From NCBI RefSeq assembly GCF_035989285.1, contig NZ_CP108513.1:4030001-4094000 (forward strand): a stretch of DNA of 64,000 nucleotides, read 5' to 3'. Source of the DNA: Streptomyces sp. NBC_01235. GTDB lineage: Bacteria > Actinomycetota > Actinomycetes > Streptomycetales > Streptomycetaceae. A program made the translations under genes and the position numbers. Under the pieces are notes generated by a model that ran no database searches, had not been told where the DNA came from, and saw only the letters and a list, made by a program, of their open reading frames with translations. Below, one piece after another: positions 43,304-51,601 of the stretch; within the stretch, counting starts at the first letter, position 1; the number at the start of each line of letters is the position of its first letter.

Positions 43304-44527
43304 TCAGTGCCGCCGCAGCCGTTTGAGGCACCGGTGTCCCAGTACCCGCACCAGCTCCTTCGACGAAGTCTGGTGCACGGTGCGCGCCACACCCCTGCCG
43401 GGTGCGGCGGCCACCGCCGCGAGCGCCCCGTACAGGGCCTGAGCGGCCACCTCGGGCGCGATCCGGGCCTCTTCGAACCCCTGAGCCTCCCCCGTCCCCC
43501 GCCCGGCGGGCCCGGTCGTGGCGGACAGCAGGGCCGGGTCGCCGATCACTCGCACCCCGGTCCGTGCGATGCGGCCGGCCATCTCGGCACCGATCCGGGC
43601 GGCCGCCTCGACCGCCCAGTCCGGTGTGGAGATCTTCACATCCCGTGAAGTGGGGCTACACGTGTTCTTCATATGCATGACAGCGCCGTTGCGAACCAGC
43701 CTGGAATAGAGCTCGTCGGGCAGGTCATTACCGCGGAATTCCTTGTTGAGGGTCCGCAGCATTTCGGTCTCGGCGAGGGTGAGAGAACGATTCGCCGTGT
43801 CGGGAACGGGCTGCAGGAGATTCGCGGGCAGTCCGAGCAGCGCCTCGAAGGTGCGCATCAGCCCGCCCCGGTCCCGGTCGTCGACCACGACGACGGTGAC
43901 CCGCTCCGCGCCGACCGCCCGCACCCACCGCTCCACCAGCCGGTCATGCCGGTGCCGGCGCCAGAAACTGGGGTTGGGCTTCTCGTACGGGGCCTTGCGG
44001 AGCATGTGCTCCAGCCACTCCTCGTAGCCCATGCGCAGACCGTTCTGGACGTACTGCTGCCACTGCGAGGGCATGATCCTCACCAGCGGGCGCAGGGTGA
44101 CGAGAACGTGCACCCGCTCCCGGCCGGGCTCCCCGCCGATCTGCTGGACGATCCGCTCGACGGTCGCGTCGTCCGGGGCGTCGGCGAAGAACTCGCTGCT
44201 GATCACGGAGGTGCTGCGGCCGGTGGCGTTCACCTGGTCCACGAGCTGCGTCCAGTGCCGCTCGGCGGGCGTGGAGTCGCCGATCATCCCGGTCCCGGAG
44301 CAGGCCGCCAGCACGGCCTGCATGGGGTGTCTGCTGTGCGCCGGGAAGGCGACGCCGTACGACGGGAGCTCCTCCTTCGCCGCGAAGAGGGCGCCCTGGA
44401 TCGCGGTGGTCCCGGTCTTGTGCGGGCCGATGTGCAGCAGGCGGGTGCCGGCGGGCAGTGGGGCGGGCGCCGCGGGGGCACGTTCTGCGGGGGCCTGGGC
44501 GTCGTTGCTCGTACAGTCCGTCTCCAT
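43304..44527 (-). CDS. Sulfotransferase-like protein
   Basis: 407-aa protein. The N-terminal HIGPHKTGTTAIQGALF is a 5'-phosphosulfate-binding (PAPS) loop of the sulfotransferase superfamily. VHVLVTLRPLVRIMPSQWQQ is the usual second motif, where Arg and Ser contact the 3'-phosphate. The central region (YEKPNPSFWRRHRHDRLVERW) is charged. Likely transfers sulfate onto a surface polysaccharide; the acceptor is unknown. ATG 44527 is used; an upstream TTG at 44533 is possible. The upstream region contains a 14-bp inverted repeat whose arms are 50 bp apart. Placement between the wall-polymer genes and phoD supports a role in that locus. Confidence 0.78.
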   Translation of the reverse strand: METDCTSNDAQAPAERAPAAPAPLPAGTRLLHIGPHKTGTTAIQGALFAAKEELPSYGVAFPAHSRHPMQAVLAACSGTGMIGDSTPAERHWTQLVDQVNATGRSTSVISSEFFADAPDDATVERIVQQIGGEPGRERVHVLVTLRPLVRIMPSQWQQYVQNGLRMGYEEWLEHMLRKAPYEKPNPSFWRRHRHDRLVERWVRAVGAERVTVVVVDDRDRGGLMRTFEALLGLPANLLQPVPDTANRSLTLAETEMLRTLNKEFRGNDLPDELYSRLVRNGAVMHMKNTCSPTSRDVKISTPDWAVEAAARIGAEMAGRIARTGVRVIGDPALLSATTGPAGRGTGEAQGFEEARIAPEVAAQALYGALAAVAAAPGRGVARTVHQTSSKELVRVLGHRCLKRLRRH

Positions 44528-44535
44528 GGTCAAGG

Positions 44536-44613
44536 GACGGTAAGAGAGGTTCCTTAGGGGACGCTGAGAGCAACCTGGGGCGTCGATGAGTCCCGGGCTC
44601 CTCTCTTACCGTC
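44536..44613. promoter_or_regulatory. 14-bp perfect inverted repeat, arms 50 bp apart
   Basis: GACGGTAAGAGAGG (44536-44549) and CCTCTCTTACCGTC (44600-44613) are exact reverse complements in the spacer just upstream of the sulfotransferase gene. Could be a pair of operator half-sites, a long RNA stem, or remnant inverted ends. Confidence 0.6.
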
Positions 44614-44647
44614 TCTTTGACAACTGGGTGCTTCCACACCGGGGCCT

Positions 44648-46185
44648 TCACGCCCGCCGGACGCCGGGCCTGCCGTCAGTCACCCGCAGGTTCGCGAGCG
44701 TGCGGGCGGTCGCCTTCGGCCTGAGGACGGTGTCGACCACCCGGACCTGCGCGTCGACGGCGTCGGCGCGGATGTCGAAGAGGTGGTAGCCGCGGTGGGC
44801 GTCGATCAGCTTCCAGTGCGGGTGTCGGCCTGCAGCGGGTCCCACTGGGCGTGGAAGGCGGCCTGGTCCTGGTCGCCGGCGCTGGAGATGGACGTGCCGA
44901 CGAACTCGGCGCCGACGACCGCGGAGCCCGGGTCGGCGAAGTCCTTCTTCAGGTCGCTGATCATGGTGAGGTGCCGGTCGCCGCTGAGCACGACGGGGTT
45001 GCGGACGCCCGCCAACTCCCCCAGGAGGGCGCCTCGTTCGACCTGGTAGCCGTCCCAGGCGTCGTAGAACCACTTCTTGCCCGGGCCGGCCAGCAGGTCG
45101 GTCTCGGCCAGCATGATCTGTGAGGCGACGAGGTTCCAGCGGGCGCCGGAGCCGTGCAGCGAGTCGAGCAGCCACTGCTTCTGCTCGGCGCCGAGCATGG
45201 TGAGCGCGGGGTTCTGGGCGCCCGCCTGGCTGGTGGCCTGGTCGCTGCGGTACTGCCGGGTGTCCAGGACGTTGAGCCGGGCCAGGCGACCGAACTGGAA
45301 GCGGCGGTACATGCGGATGTGCGGTCCGTTCGGGATCGCGGTCGCCCGGACCGGCATGTGCTCGTAGTACGCCTGGTAGGCCGCGGTCAGCCGGGCCACG
45401 AAGGCGGCGTGCGTCTGCCGGTCGGGGTCCTGCGGGATCTCCCCGGCGAAGTCGTTGTCGACCTCGTGGTCGTCGAAGGTGACCACCCAGGGCGCGTGGG
45501 CGTGCATCCGCTGGAGGTCGGGGTCGCTGCGGTACTGGGCGTACCGGTTGCGGTACTGGACCAGGCTGTACGGCTCCCCGCTCCCCTCGTGCCGCCGCAC
45601 GGCCGTCGACGAGGGGGCCGACTCGTAGATGTAGTCGCCGACGAAGAGGACGACGTCCGGGTCCTGCGCCAGCATGTCGGCGTACGGCGTGAAGTAGCCG
45701 TGCTGCCAGTTCTGGCAGGAGGCGAGCGCGAGGCGCAACGGGCCGCCGGAGCCGAGGAACCCGGGCGCGGTCCGGGTACGGCCCACCGGCGAGAGCTGCC
45801 CGCCGGCCCGGAAGCGGTACCAGTAGACCCGTCCCGGACGCAGCCCTCGTACATCCACGTGAACGCTGTGCCCGTACGCGGGCTGGGCGTCTGCGGTGCC
45901 CCGGCGCACCGACGTGGCGAAGCGCGGGTCGGGCGAGATCTCCCACTGCACCTGGACGGTCCGGTCGGGCATGCCGCCGCCGTGCAGCGGGTCCGGGGCC
46001 AGCCGGGTCCAGATCACGATGCCGTCGGGCAGGGGGTCCCCGGAGGCGACACCGAGGCTGAACACCCCGTCGGGCAGCGGCGCCTCGGCCGCGCGGGCGG
46101 TGGCGGGCAGCCACAGTTGGGCGGAGGCGGCGGCGCCGATCACGGCGGCACCGGCGGTCAGGAAACGGCGACGGTCGGCTGCCAC
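44648..46185 (-). pseudogene. phoD: Alkaline phosphatase D (PhoD), frameshifted near the C-terminus
   Basis: Secreted phosphodiesterase/phosphatase of the PhoD family. The N-terminus has a Tat signal (ADRRRFLTAGAAVIG... ending in an ATARA-like site). Metal-site motifs are seen as LASCQNW, VLFVGDYIYE, TFDDHEVDND and VVLSGDRHL. The uninterrupted frame stops at 44806 after DPLQADTRTGS. The expected ending, PHWKLIDAHRGYHLFDIRAD onward, continues in another frame to 44648. One extra C in the run near 44818-44822 would restore DTPHWKLI and the full protein. So the gene is either a real single-base deletion or a homopolymer sequencing error. GTG 46185 follows AAGGGAG. PhoD may cleave wall teichoic acids or scavenge phosphate. 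Confidence 0.85.
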
Positions 46186-46298
46186 CCGTGAACTCCCTTG
46201 TCTCGCTGGCCTCTTGGACACAACGAGGCTGTCATGCGGCCCGGGTCAGCCTGCTGAACTCAGGAATTCGCGTGCATGACAAGTGGGGAGACAAAGAG

Positions 46299-46330
46299 GG
46301 ACCCGTTGCGGGGTTCGCCGCAACGGGTCC
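46299..46330 (-). terminator. Terminator after obg
   Basis: 13-bp perfect stem GGACCCGTTGCGG/CCGCAACGGGTCC with a 6-base loop, 23 bases beyond the obg stop codon. Confidence 0.8.
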
Positions 46331-46352
46331 GCAAGCTCTGGACGATACAGGA

Positions 46353-47789
46353 CTAGAAGGGCTCGAAGCCCTCGAACTCCTGGGCCGCCTCGTCGCGTTC
46401 GGCCTGCTTGTCCCGGCGGCGCTGGGTCGCGGGACGCGGCTCCTCGAAGCGGTGGTCCTCGCCTCGGCGGCCGAGCATCTCGGCGCCGGCCGTCACGGAC
46501 GGCTCCCAGTCGAAGACGACCGCGTTGTCCTCGGGGCCGATGGCCACGCCGTCGCCGCCCCGGGCGCCCGCCTTCATCAAGGCGTCCTCGACACCGAGGC
46601 GGTTGAGCCGGTCGGCGAGGTAGCCGACGGCCTCGTCGTTGTTGAAGTCGGTCTGCCGCACCCAGCGTTCGGGCTTCTCGCCCCGGACGCGGAACAGGCC
46701 GTCCTCCTCCAGGGAGACGGTGAAGCCGGTGTCGTCGACCGCCTTCGGACGGATGACGATCCGGGTCGCCTCCTCCTTCGGCTTGGCCGCGCGCGCCGCG
46801 CCCACCATCTCGGCGATGGCGAAGGAGAGCTCCTTCAGACCCATGTGGGCGACCGCGGACACCTCGAAGACCCGGTAACCGCGCGCCTCCAGCTCCGGGC
46901 GGACCATCTCGGCGAGGTCCTTGCCGTCCGGCACGTCGATCTTGTTCAGGACCACGAGCCGCGGCCGGTTGCCGAGGCCGCCGTACTGCTTGAGCTCCTC
47001 CTCGATGATGTCGAGGTCGGAGAGCGGGTCGCGCTCGGACTCCAGGGTCGCCGTGTCCAGCACGTGCACGAGGACGCTGCACCGCTCGACGTGGCGCAGG
47101 AACTCCAGGCCCAGGCCCTTGCCCTGGCTGGCGCCCGGGATCAGGCCCGGCACGTCGGCGATCGTGTAGACCGTGGAACCGGCCGTCACCACGCCCAGGT
47201 TCGGGACGAGCGTCGTGAACGGGTAGTCCGCGATCTTCGGCTTGGCGGCGGACAGGACGGAGATCAGCGACGACTTGCCCGCGCTCGGGTAGCCGACGAG
47301 GGCCACGTCCGCGACCGTCTTCAGCTCCAGGACGATGTCGTGGAAGTCGCCGGGCTCGCCGAGCAGCGCGAAGCCGGGCGCCTTGCGGCGGGCCGAGGCC
47401 AGCGCGGCGTTGCCGAGACCGCCGCGACCGCCCTGGGCGGCGACGTACGAGGTGCCGTGGCCGACCAGGTCCGCCAGCACATTGCCGGCCTTGTCCTGGA
47501 TCACCGTGCCGTCCGGGACCGGCAGGATCAGGTCCTGACCGTCCTTGCCGGAGCGGTTGCCGCCCTCGCCGGGCTTGCCGTTGGTGGCGCTGCGGTGGGG
47601 CTTGTGGTGGTAGTCGAGGAGCGTGGTGATCGACTGGTCGACGACCAGGATCACATCGCCGCCGCGGCCGCCGTTGCCCCCGTCGGGGCCGCCGAGCGGC
47701 TTGAACTTCTCACGGTGGACGGAGGCACAGCCGTGGCCTCCGTTACCCGCGGCGACATGCAGTTCGACGCGGTCCACGAAGGTGGTCAT
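46353..47789 (-). CDS. obg: GTPase Obg/CgtA, ribosome assembly and development
   Basis: 478-aa GTPase involved in late 50S assembly and, in Streptomyces, in differentiation. The Gly-rich Obg fold lies at the N-terminus ([38 protein letters not shown]). The G domain has GYPSAGKSS (G1), [12 protein letters not shown] (G2), DVPGLIPGA (G3) and NKID (G4). The C-terminal OCT domain is near residues 340-425 ([19 protein letters not shown]). ATG 47789 follows GGAGG; a longer frame to 47819 is not needed. It lies downstream of rpmA and rplU, a conserved order. Confidence 0.96.
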   Translation of the reverse strand: MTTFVDRVELHVAAGNGGHGCASVHREKFKPLGGPDGGNGGRGGDVILVVDQSITTLLDYHHKPHRSATNGKPGEGGNRSGKDGQDLILPVPDGTVIQDKAGNVLADLVGHGTSYVAAQGGRGGLGNAALASARRKAPGFALLGEPGDFHDIVLELKTVADVALVGYPSAGKSSLISVLSAAKPKIADYPFTTLVPNLGVVTAGSTVYTIADVPGLIPGASQGKGLGLEFLRHVERCSVLVHVLDTATLESERDPLSDLDIIEEELKQYGGLGNRPRLVVLNKIDVPDGKDLAEMVRPELEARGYRVFEVSAVAHMGLKELSFAIAEMVGAARAAKPKEEATRIVIRPKAVDDTGFTVSLEEDGLFRVRGEKPERWVRQTDFNNDEAVGYLADRLNRLGVEDALMKAGARGGDGVAIGPEDNAVVFDWEPSVTAGAEMLGRRGEDHRFEEPRPATQRRRDKQAERDEAAQEFEGFEPF

Positions 47790-47852
47790 GGTGGGTGCCT
47801 CCAGCACTACGAAAGTCAAGGTCGAGCTATTGCTCTGTCTACTGCTCTAACA

Positions 47853-47902
47853 CGCGAAAGGCGGACCCGCCTTCCCACAAGGGAAGTGAGGTCCGCCTCG
47901 CG
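47853..47902 (-). terminator. Hairpin between rpmA and obg
   Basis: AGGCGGACC/GGTCCGCCT arms (9 bp) enclose an inner CTTCCC/GGGAAG stem, flanked by CGCG on both sides. It probably reduces read-through from the ribosomal protein genes into obg. Confidence 0.65.
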
Positions 47903-47936
47903 AAACGTTCGGTCGAGCCGTGAATCAGGTACTGAC

Positions 47937-48191
47937 TCAGGCAACCGGGACGATGTTCACGACCTTGCGGCCACGGTGGGTGCCGAACTGCACCGAACCG
48001 GCCTGCAGGGCGAACAGCGTGTCGTCGCCGCCACGGCCGACGCCCGCGCCGGGGTGGAAGTGCGTGCCGCGCTGGCGGACCAGGATCTCACCCGCGTTGA
48101 CGACCTGACCGCCGAAGCGCTTCACGCCGAGCCGCTGGGCATTGGAGTCGCGACCGTTCCGGGTGGACGATGCGCCCTTCTTGTGTGCCAT
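47937..48191 (-). CDS. rpmA: 50S ribosomal protein L27
   Basis: 84-aa protein near the peptidyl transferase centre. Begins [20 protein letters not shown], with [18 protein letters not shown] in the middle and the conserved [20 protein letters not shown] region. The N-terminus is not of the cleaved Firmicutes type. It follows rplU by 14 bases on the same strand. Confidence 0.97.
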   Translation of the reverse strand: MAHKKGASSTRNGRDSNAQRLGVKRFGGQVVNAGEILVRQRGTHFHPGAGVGRGGDDTLFALQAGSVQFGTHRGRKVVNIVPVA

Positions 48192-48205
48192 GTCTCCTCA
48201 GTCCC

Positions 48206-48526
48206 TTACTTCGCAGCCGCGGGGATCTCAGTGACCTTGATCGCCGTGTACTGCTGGCGGTGGCCCTGACGACGGCGGTAGCCGGTCTTGTTCTTGTAGC
48301 GAAGGATGTCGATCTTGACGCCCTTGTGGTGGTCCACGACCTCGGCCTGGACCTTGATGCCGGCCAGCACCCACGGGTCGCTGGTCACAGCGTCGCCGTC
48401 GACAACGAGCAGGGTCGAGAGCTCGACCGTGTCGCCAACCTTGGCAGTGGAAATCTTGTCAACCTCAACGATGTCGCCGACAGCAACCTTGTGCTGGCGA
48501 CCACCGCTGCGCACGATGGCGTACAC
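48206..48526 (-). CDS. rplU: 50S ribosomal protein L21
   Basis: 106-aa 23S rRNA-binding protein. From GTG 48526 it begins [18 protein letters not shown], the family N-terminus; the C-terminal [20 protein letters not shown] carries the conserved rRNA-binding residues. The longer frame to 48589 is not similar to L21. It is the first gene of the rplU-rpmA-obg transcription unit. The 200-bp spacer upstream should hold the promoter. Confidence 0.96.
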   Translation of the reverse strand: MYAIVRSGGRQHKVAVGDIVEVDKISTAKVGDTVELSTLLVVDGDAVTSDPWVLAGIKVQAEVVDHHKGVKIDILRYKNKTGYRRRQGHRQQYTAIKVTEIPAAAK

Positions 48527-48728
48527 GCGGATCTCACTCTCTCGCTCTGGGACGGCATCCCCGCAGTCCAGCCGCCCGGGAACGAACACGGACGGCCTCT
48601 CCCGACCACCGAGGTAACCGGCACCCGGGAGGAAGAGGGTTTACGGGGATGTGGCATGTCAGCCGACACGCCGAGGGTCAAGGCTACGGGGCAGCCGTTC
48701 GGGGGTCAAACCGGGCCGGGCCCGCCGC

Positions 48729-49349
48729 TCACCTCTGCTCGTCTTCCGGGTTCTCGGCCTCTTCGACGGCGAACCCGGACGTGTCGAGCTCGAAGTCGAA
48801 CGGTGCGGGGATGCGCACGGGCCGCCCGAAGAGCACGTTGGTCCGCGACCGATACCCCTTGGGAGAAGGATCCCAAAGAACATTGATCTCCCCGACCCGC
48901 ATGTCGAGCAGCAGATACACGGGCACGACCCGCCCGTAGGTCTCCATCTTGTCGAGCCAGTCGACATCCTTGGTGGAGTCCGAGGTCAGCTCGGCGGCGA
49001 GGGAGAGGGCGGTGCCGTCTGCGTGACGGCCTTCGGCGTCGAAGGCCGACTCGTCGGCGACGTGCAGGTCGGGCCCGTATCCCCGCTCAGACCCGGGAAA
49101 GGCGAAGAGGAAGGGCACCACGTCCACGTCGTGCCCCTCCGGAGCATGCGGCTCCAGCTGAAGCCGAAGCGACTTCATGACCTTCTTGTGGCGCAGCTTC
49201 GACCACGGCGACACGACGATCTTCCCCCGGATGAGCTCGGCCTTGTAGCCGGCAGGTGTGTCCAGTCCTTCGACGATCTGGAGCAGGTCCTCGAAGGCTC
49301 CGCTCGGAGGGGTGTCTATGGCCCGGGGGCGCTCGGTCATGACGGTCAC
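48729..49349 (-). CDS. Uma2 family (DUF820) putative nuclease
   Basis: 206-aa protein of the Uma2 restriction-endonuclease-fold family, abundant in Streptomyces. PD-(D/E)xK elements can be read as YKAELIRGKIVV (Glu), GPDLHVADES (Asp) and LAAELTSDSTKDVDWLDKME (Glu...Lys), followed by PVYLLLD. Substrates and roles of this family are unknown. The GTG at 49349 follows GGAGG; ATG 49340 is an alternative. Located between rplU and a regulatory trio, at the start of what looks like an accessory segment. Confidence 0.85.
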   Translation of the reverse strand: MTVMTERPRAIDTPPSGAFEDLLQIVEGLDTPAGYKAELIRGKIVVSPWSKLRHKKVMKSLRLQLEPHAPEGHDVDVVPFLFAFPGSERGYGPDLHVADESAFDAEGRHADGTALSLAAELTSDSTKDVDWLDKMETYGRVVPVYLLLDMRVGEINVLWDPSPKGYRSRTNVLFGRPVRIPAPFDFELDTSGFAVEEAENPEDEQR

Positions 49350-49432
49350 CACGATCCTCCACTGGTTACAGAGCGTGTCGCCTGAACCACGATAGCGCCG
49401 GGCTGTGACAGCCGCCCGCCCCTCGGCAACGC

Positions 49433-49894
49433 TCACCCGCCGACCTCGCACCACAGGAGCTTCCCGCCGCCCCCGGAGAGGCCGTCGCCGAGCGGATACC
49501 CACCCCACGTCTCGGCGTAATGACATACGAGGAAGAGCCCGCGCCCACCCTCCGCATCGGCGCCCGCCAGGGCAGGGACCCGTCGGGGTCCGGACCGCTT
49601 GTCGAAGGGGGGTGGGATGTGGGGGTTCGCATCCCAGACGCTCACGCGAAGCCGACTACGACCGAGGCCACGGAGACGGAGCGTGGCGGGGCCGGTGGAG
49701 TACCGGTAGGCGTTGGTGACGAGCTCGGTGGCCAACAGTTCGGCGGAGTCCTGGAGTTGGACCATGCCGTGTCCGGCGAGGACGGCCCGGAGGGTGACGC
49801 GAGCAATGCGGGCGCCACGAGGATCGTGGGGCAGTTGAAGCACGTACGTCCAAGTTGGGACCGCTTCGCACTCCGACGGGGATACGGTGACCAC
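49433..49894 (-). CDS. ATP-binding protein, RsbW/AbaA-type anti-sigma-like histidine-kinase fold
   Basis: 153-aa protein with a GHKL ATPase fold. The N-box is in LLATELVTNAYRYS, the G1 box is represented by VSVWDANPHIPP, and GGRGLFLVCHYAETWG is the G2 region. It lacks a sensor domain, like the small anti-sigma-type ATPases next to XRE/DUF397 pairs in Streptomyces (abaA- and whiJ-type loci). GTG 49894 follows AGGAGG. Divergent from the XRE gene at 50132, with an 18-bp inverted repeat between. Kinase activity is not proven by sequence. Confidence 0.85.
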   Translation of the reverse strand: MVTVSPSECEAVPTWTYVLQLPHDPRGARIARVTLRAVLAGHGMVQLQDSAELLATELVTNAYRYSTGPATLRLRGLGRSRLRVSVWDANPHIPPPFDKRSGPRRVPALAGADAEGGRGLFLVCHYAETWGGYPLGDGLSGGGGKLLWCEVGG

Positions 49895-50037
49895 GAACGC
49901 CTCCTGTGGTGGGGGAAGTTGGTTCGCTCGACGACCTGGCCGGGCGGTGGCAGTGCCGCGCGCCTGCAATGCGGCGCGGTGCGCTTCCGGGTTATCGGCG
50001 GGGCTGGTTGAGCGGCCTGGTTCTCACCGTAGGCTGC

Positions 50038-50081
50038 AATCCCTGAAGGTTTTGCACCCATCAGCAAACCCTTCAGGGATT
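50038..50081. promoter_or_regulatory. 18-bp inverted repeat upstream of the XRE/DUF397 pair
   Basis: Arms AATCCCTGAAGGTTTTGC (50038-50055) and GCAAACCCTTCAGGGATT (50064-50081) are complementary except for one position, with an 8-base centre. It lies 50 bp before the XRE start and 144 bp before the ATPase start. Probable autoregulatory operator of the XRE protein. Confidence 0.6.
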
Positions 50082-50131
50082 TCCCTCGTGTGGGTGACCA
50101 CCACACCAGGTGTACGGAACGGAGCGAGGAC

Positions 50132-50983
50132 ATGGCACCACGAAGCGCCCCCACCGCACGCCGCCTACGCATCGGCATCGAGCTGCGCCGCCTGCGGGAA
50201 CGGGCCGGCATGACCGCTGCCGAGGCCGCCCGCTCCCTGGGCACCACTCAGGCGCAGGTCAGCAACATCGAGGCCAACCGCTTCGGCATCAGCGCGGAAC
50301 GCGTGCGCACGCTTGCCCACATCTACGGCTGCACGGACCAGAGCTTGGTCGACGCCCTCGCCGGCATGGCGGCGGACCGGACACGCGGCTGGTGGGAGGA
50401 GTACCGGGACACGCTGCCTCCCCGCCTCCTGGACCTCGCGGAACTGGAGCACCACGCCACCGCTGTGCGAGTCACCCAGGTCATCAACATCCCGGGCCTG
50501 CTCCAAACACCGGAGCACGCCCGCGCATTGTTCCGCGAGGCGGTTCCGTCCCTGCGCCCGCACGAGATCGAGTACCGCATCTCCCACCGCATCAAGCGCC
50601 AGGCCATCCTCTACCGCGAGCAGCCCCCGCCGTACACCGCGATCGTCCACGAGGCCGCCTTGCGGATGCAGTTCGGCGGCCGCGAGGTGGCCCGGGCCCA
50701 ACTGGAACATCTGGCCGAAGCCGGCGAGCAGGCCAACATCTCCCTCCGCGTGATCCCGTTCAACGGCACGTCGTTCCCCACCACAGGCCACGCCGTGGAC
50801 TACTTCCACGGTCCGGTGCCGACCCTCGACACGGTGGAGGTCGACACCGCCCACGGCAGCGAACTCGTCGACGCCGCCGGGCAACTGGAGAAGTACCGCC
50901 TCGTCCTGGACCGTATGGAGGCAGTCACCTTGAAGCCCACCGCCTCCCGCGACCTCATCCACCGCATCGCCCAAGAGACCTGA
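50132..50983 (+). CDS. XRE regulator with DUF5753 domain (WhiJ-like)
   Basis: 283-aa protein. The N-terminal helix-turn-helix (about residues 12-75) contains LRERAGMTAAEAARSLGTT and QVSNIEANRFGI. The rest is the DUF5753 domain with LEHHATAVRVTQVINIPGLL, YTAIVHEAALRMQFG and the conserved NGTSFPTTGHAVDYF. This is the standard partner of DUF397 proteins; such pairs influence development or antibiotic production in Streptomyces. ATG 50132 follows GAGGAC. A DUF397 gene begins 11 bases after its stop. Confidence 0.92.
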   Translation: MAPRSAPTARRLRIGIELRRLRERAGMTAAEAARSLGTTQAQVSNIEANRFGISAERVRTLAHIYGCTDQSLVDALAGMAADRTRGWWEEYRDTLPPRLLDLAELEHHATAVRVTQVINIPGLLQTPEHARALFREAVPSLRPHEIEYRISHRIKRQAILYREQPPPYTAIVHEAALRMQFGGREVARAQLEHLAEAGEQANISLRVIPFNGTSFPTTGHAVDYFHGPVPTLDTVEVDTAHGSELVDAAGQLEKYRLVLDRMEAVTLKPTASRDLIHRIAQET

Positions 50984-50993
50984 GGGACGAGAC

Positions 50994-51170
50994 ATGACCG
51001 AACAGAACTGGCAGAAGTCGACGTACAGCGAAGAGGGCTCCGCCTGCGTCTACCTCGCCACCACCCCCACCGGAACGATCCTCCTCCGCGAAAGCGACGA
51101 ACCGGAGATCATCCTCGCCACCGGCCCGCGCCAACTCGGAGCCTTGATAACCACCCTGCGCGACCACTGA
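50994..51170 (+). CDS. DUF397 protein
   Basis: 58-aa protein beginning MTEQNWQKSTYSEEGSACVY, with WQKSTYS and GSACVYLA being the DUF397 signature, and RESDEPEI and PRQLGALITTLRDH at the C-terminus. DUF397 proteins bind or modulate the adjacent XRE partner. The ATG at 50994 follows GGGACGAG. It completes the ATPase/XRE/DUF397 trio. Confidence 0.9.
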   Translation: MTEQNWQKSTYSEEGSACVYLATTPTGTILLRESDEPEIILATGPRQLGALITTLRDH

Positions 51171-51601
51171 AGCAGCGGACGGCCCACAGGAGTCACGGAA
51201 ACGCCTGATCGCGCATCAGCCGGGCGCCGTTGACGGGTCGCCCCCTTCACGCCCGCCACCTCCTGGCCCGCCACCGTCGCCTGCGGGTCCGCTGTCGCCG
51301 AGGCGACCGCCAGTTGGACGACCTCGATCTTTTACCGACCCTTGATCTCACACAAGGCGCGTATATCCGGTATCAGCACTTCTGTCAGGCCACAGTTCCA
51401 CCACAGGGCCCCCTCACCCCTCGCTGAACATCCCGAGACGCGCCGATGCACCCCAACGCTCCCTCCACCTCACGTCAGTCAGGCGCCTCTCGACCGGCAC
51501 ATGAACCCACAAACTTCGTGCAAGACCATCGATCCACATCGCCACCGCTCAAGATCATCTGCTGACCACCGTTGATCAACATCCTCGGGGAGACCAGAGT
51601 T
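51171..51601. other. Non-coding spacer of 431 bp
   Basis: Contains a small CTGAT/ATCAG hairpin near 51205-51219, possibly the end of the DUF397 transcript. An AT-richer stretch near 51330-51380 has TTGATC and TATCCG elements 16 bases apart, a weak candidate promoter for the C5-epimerase gene. No gene is evident. Confidence 0.45.
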
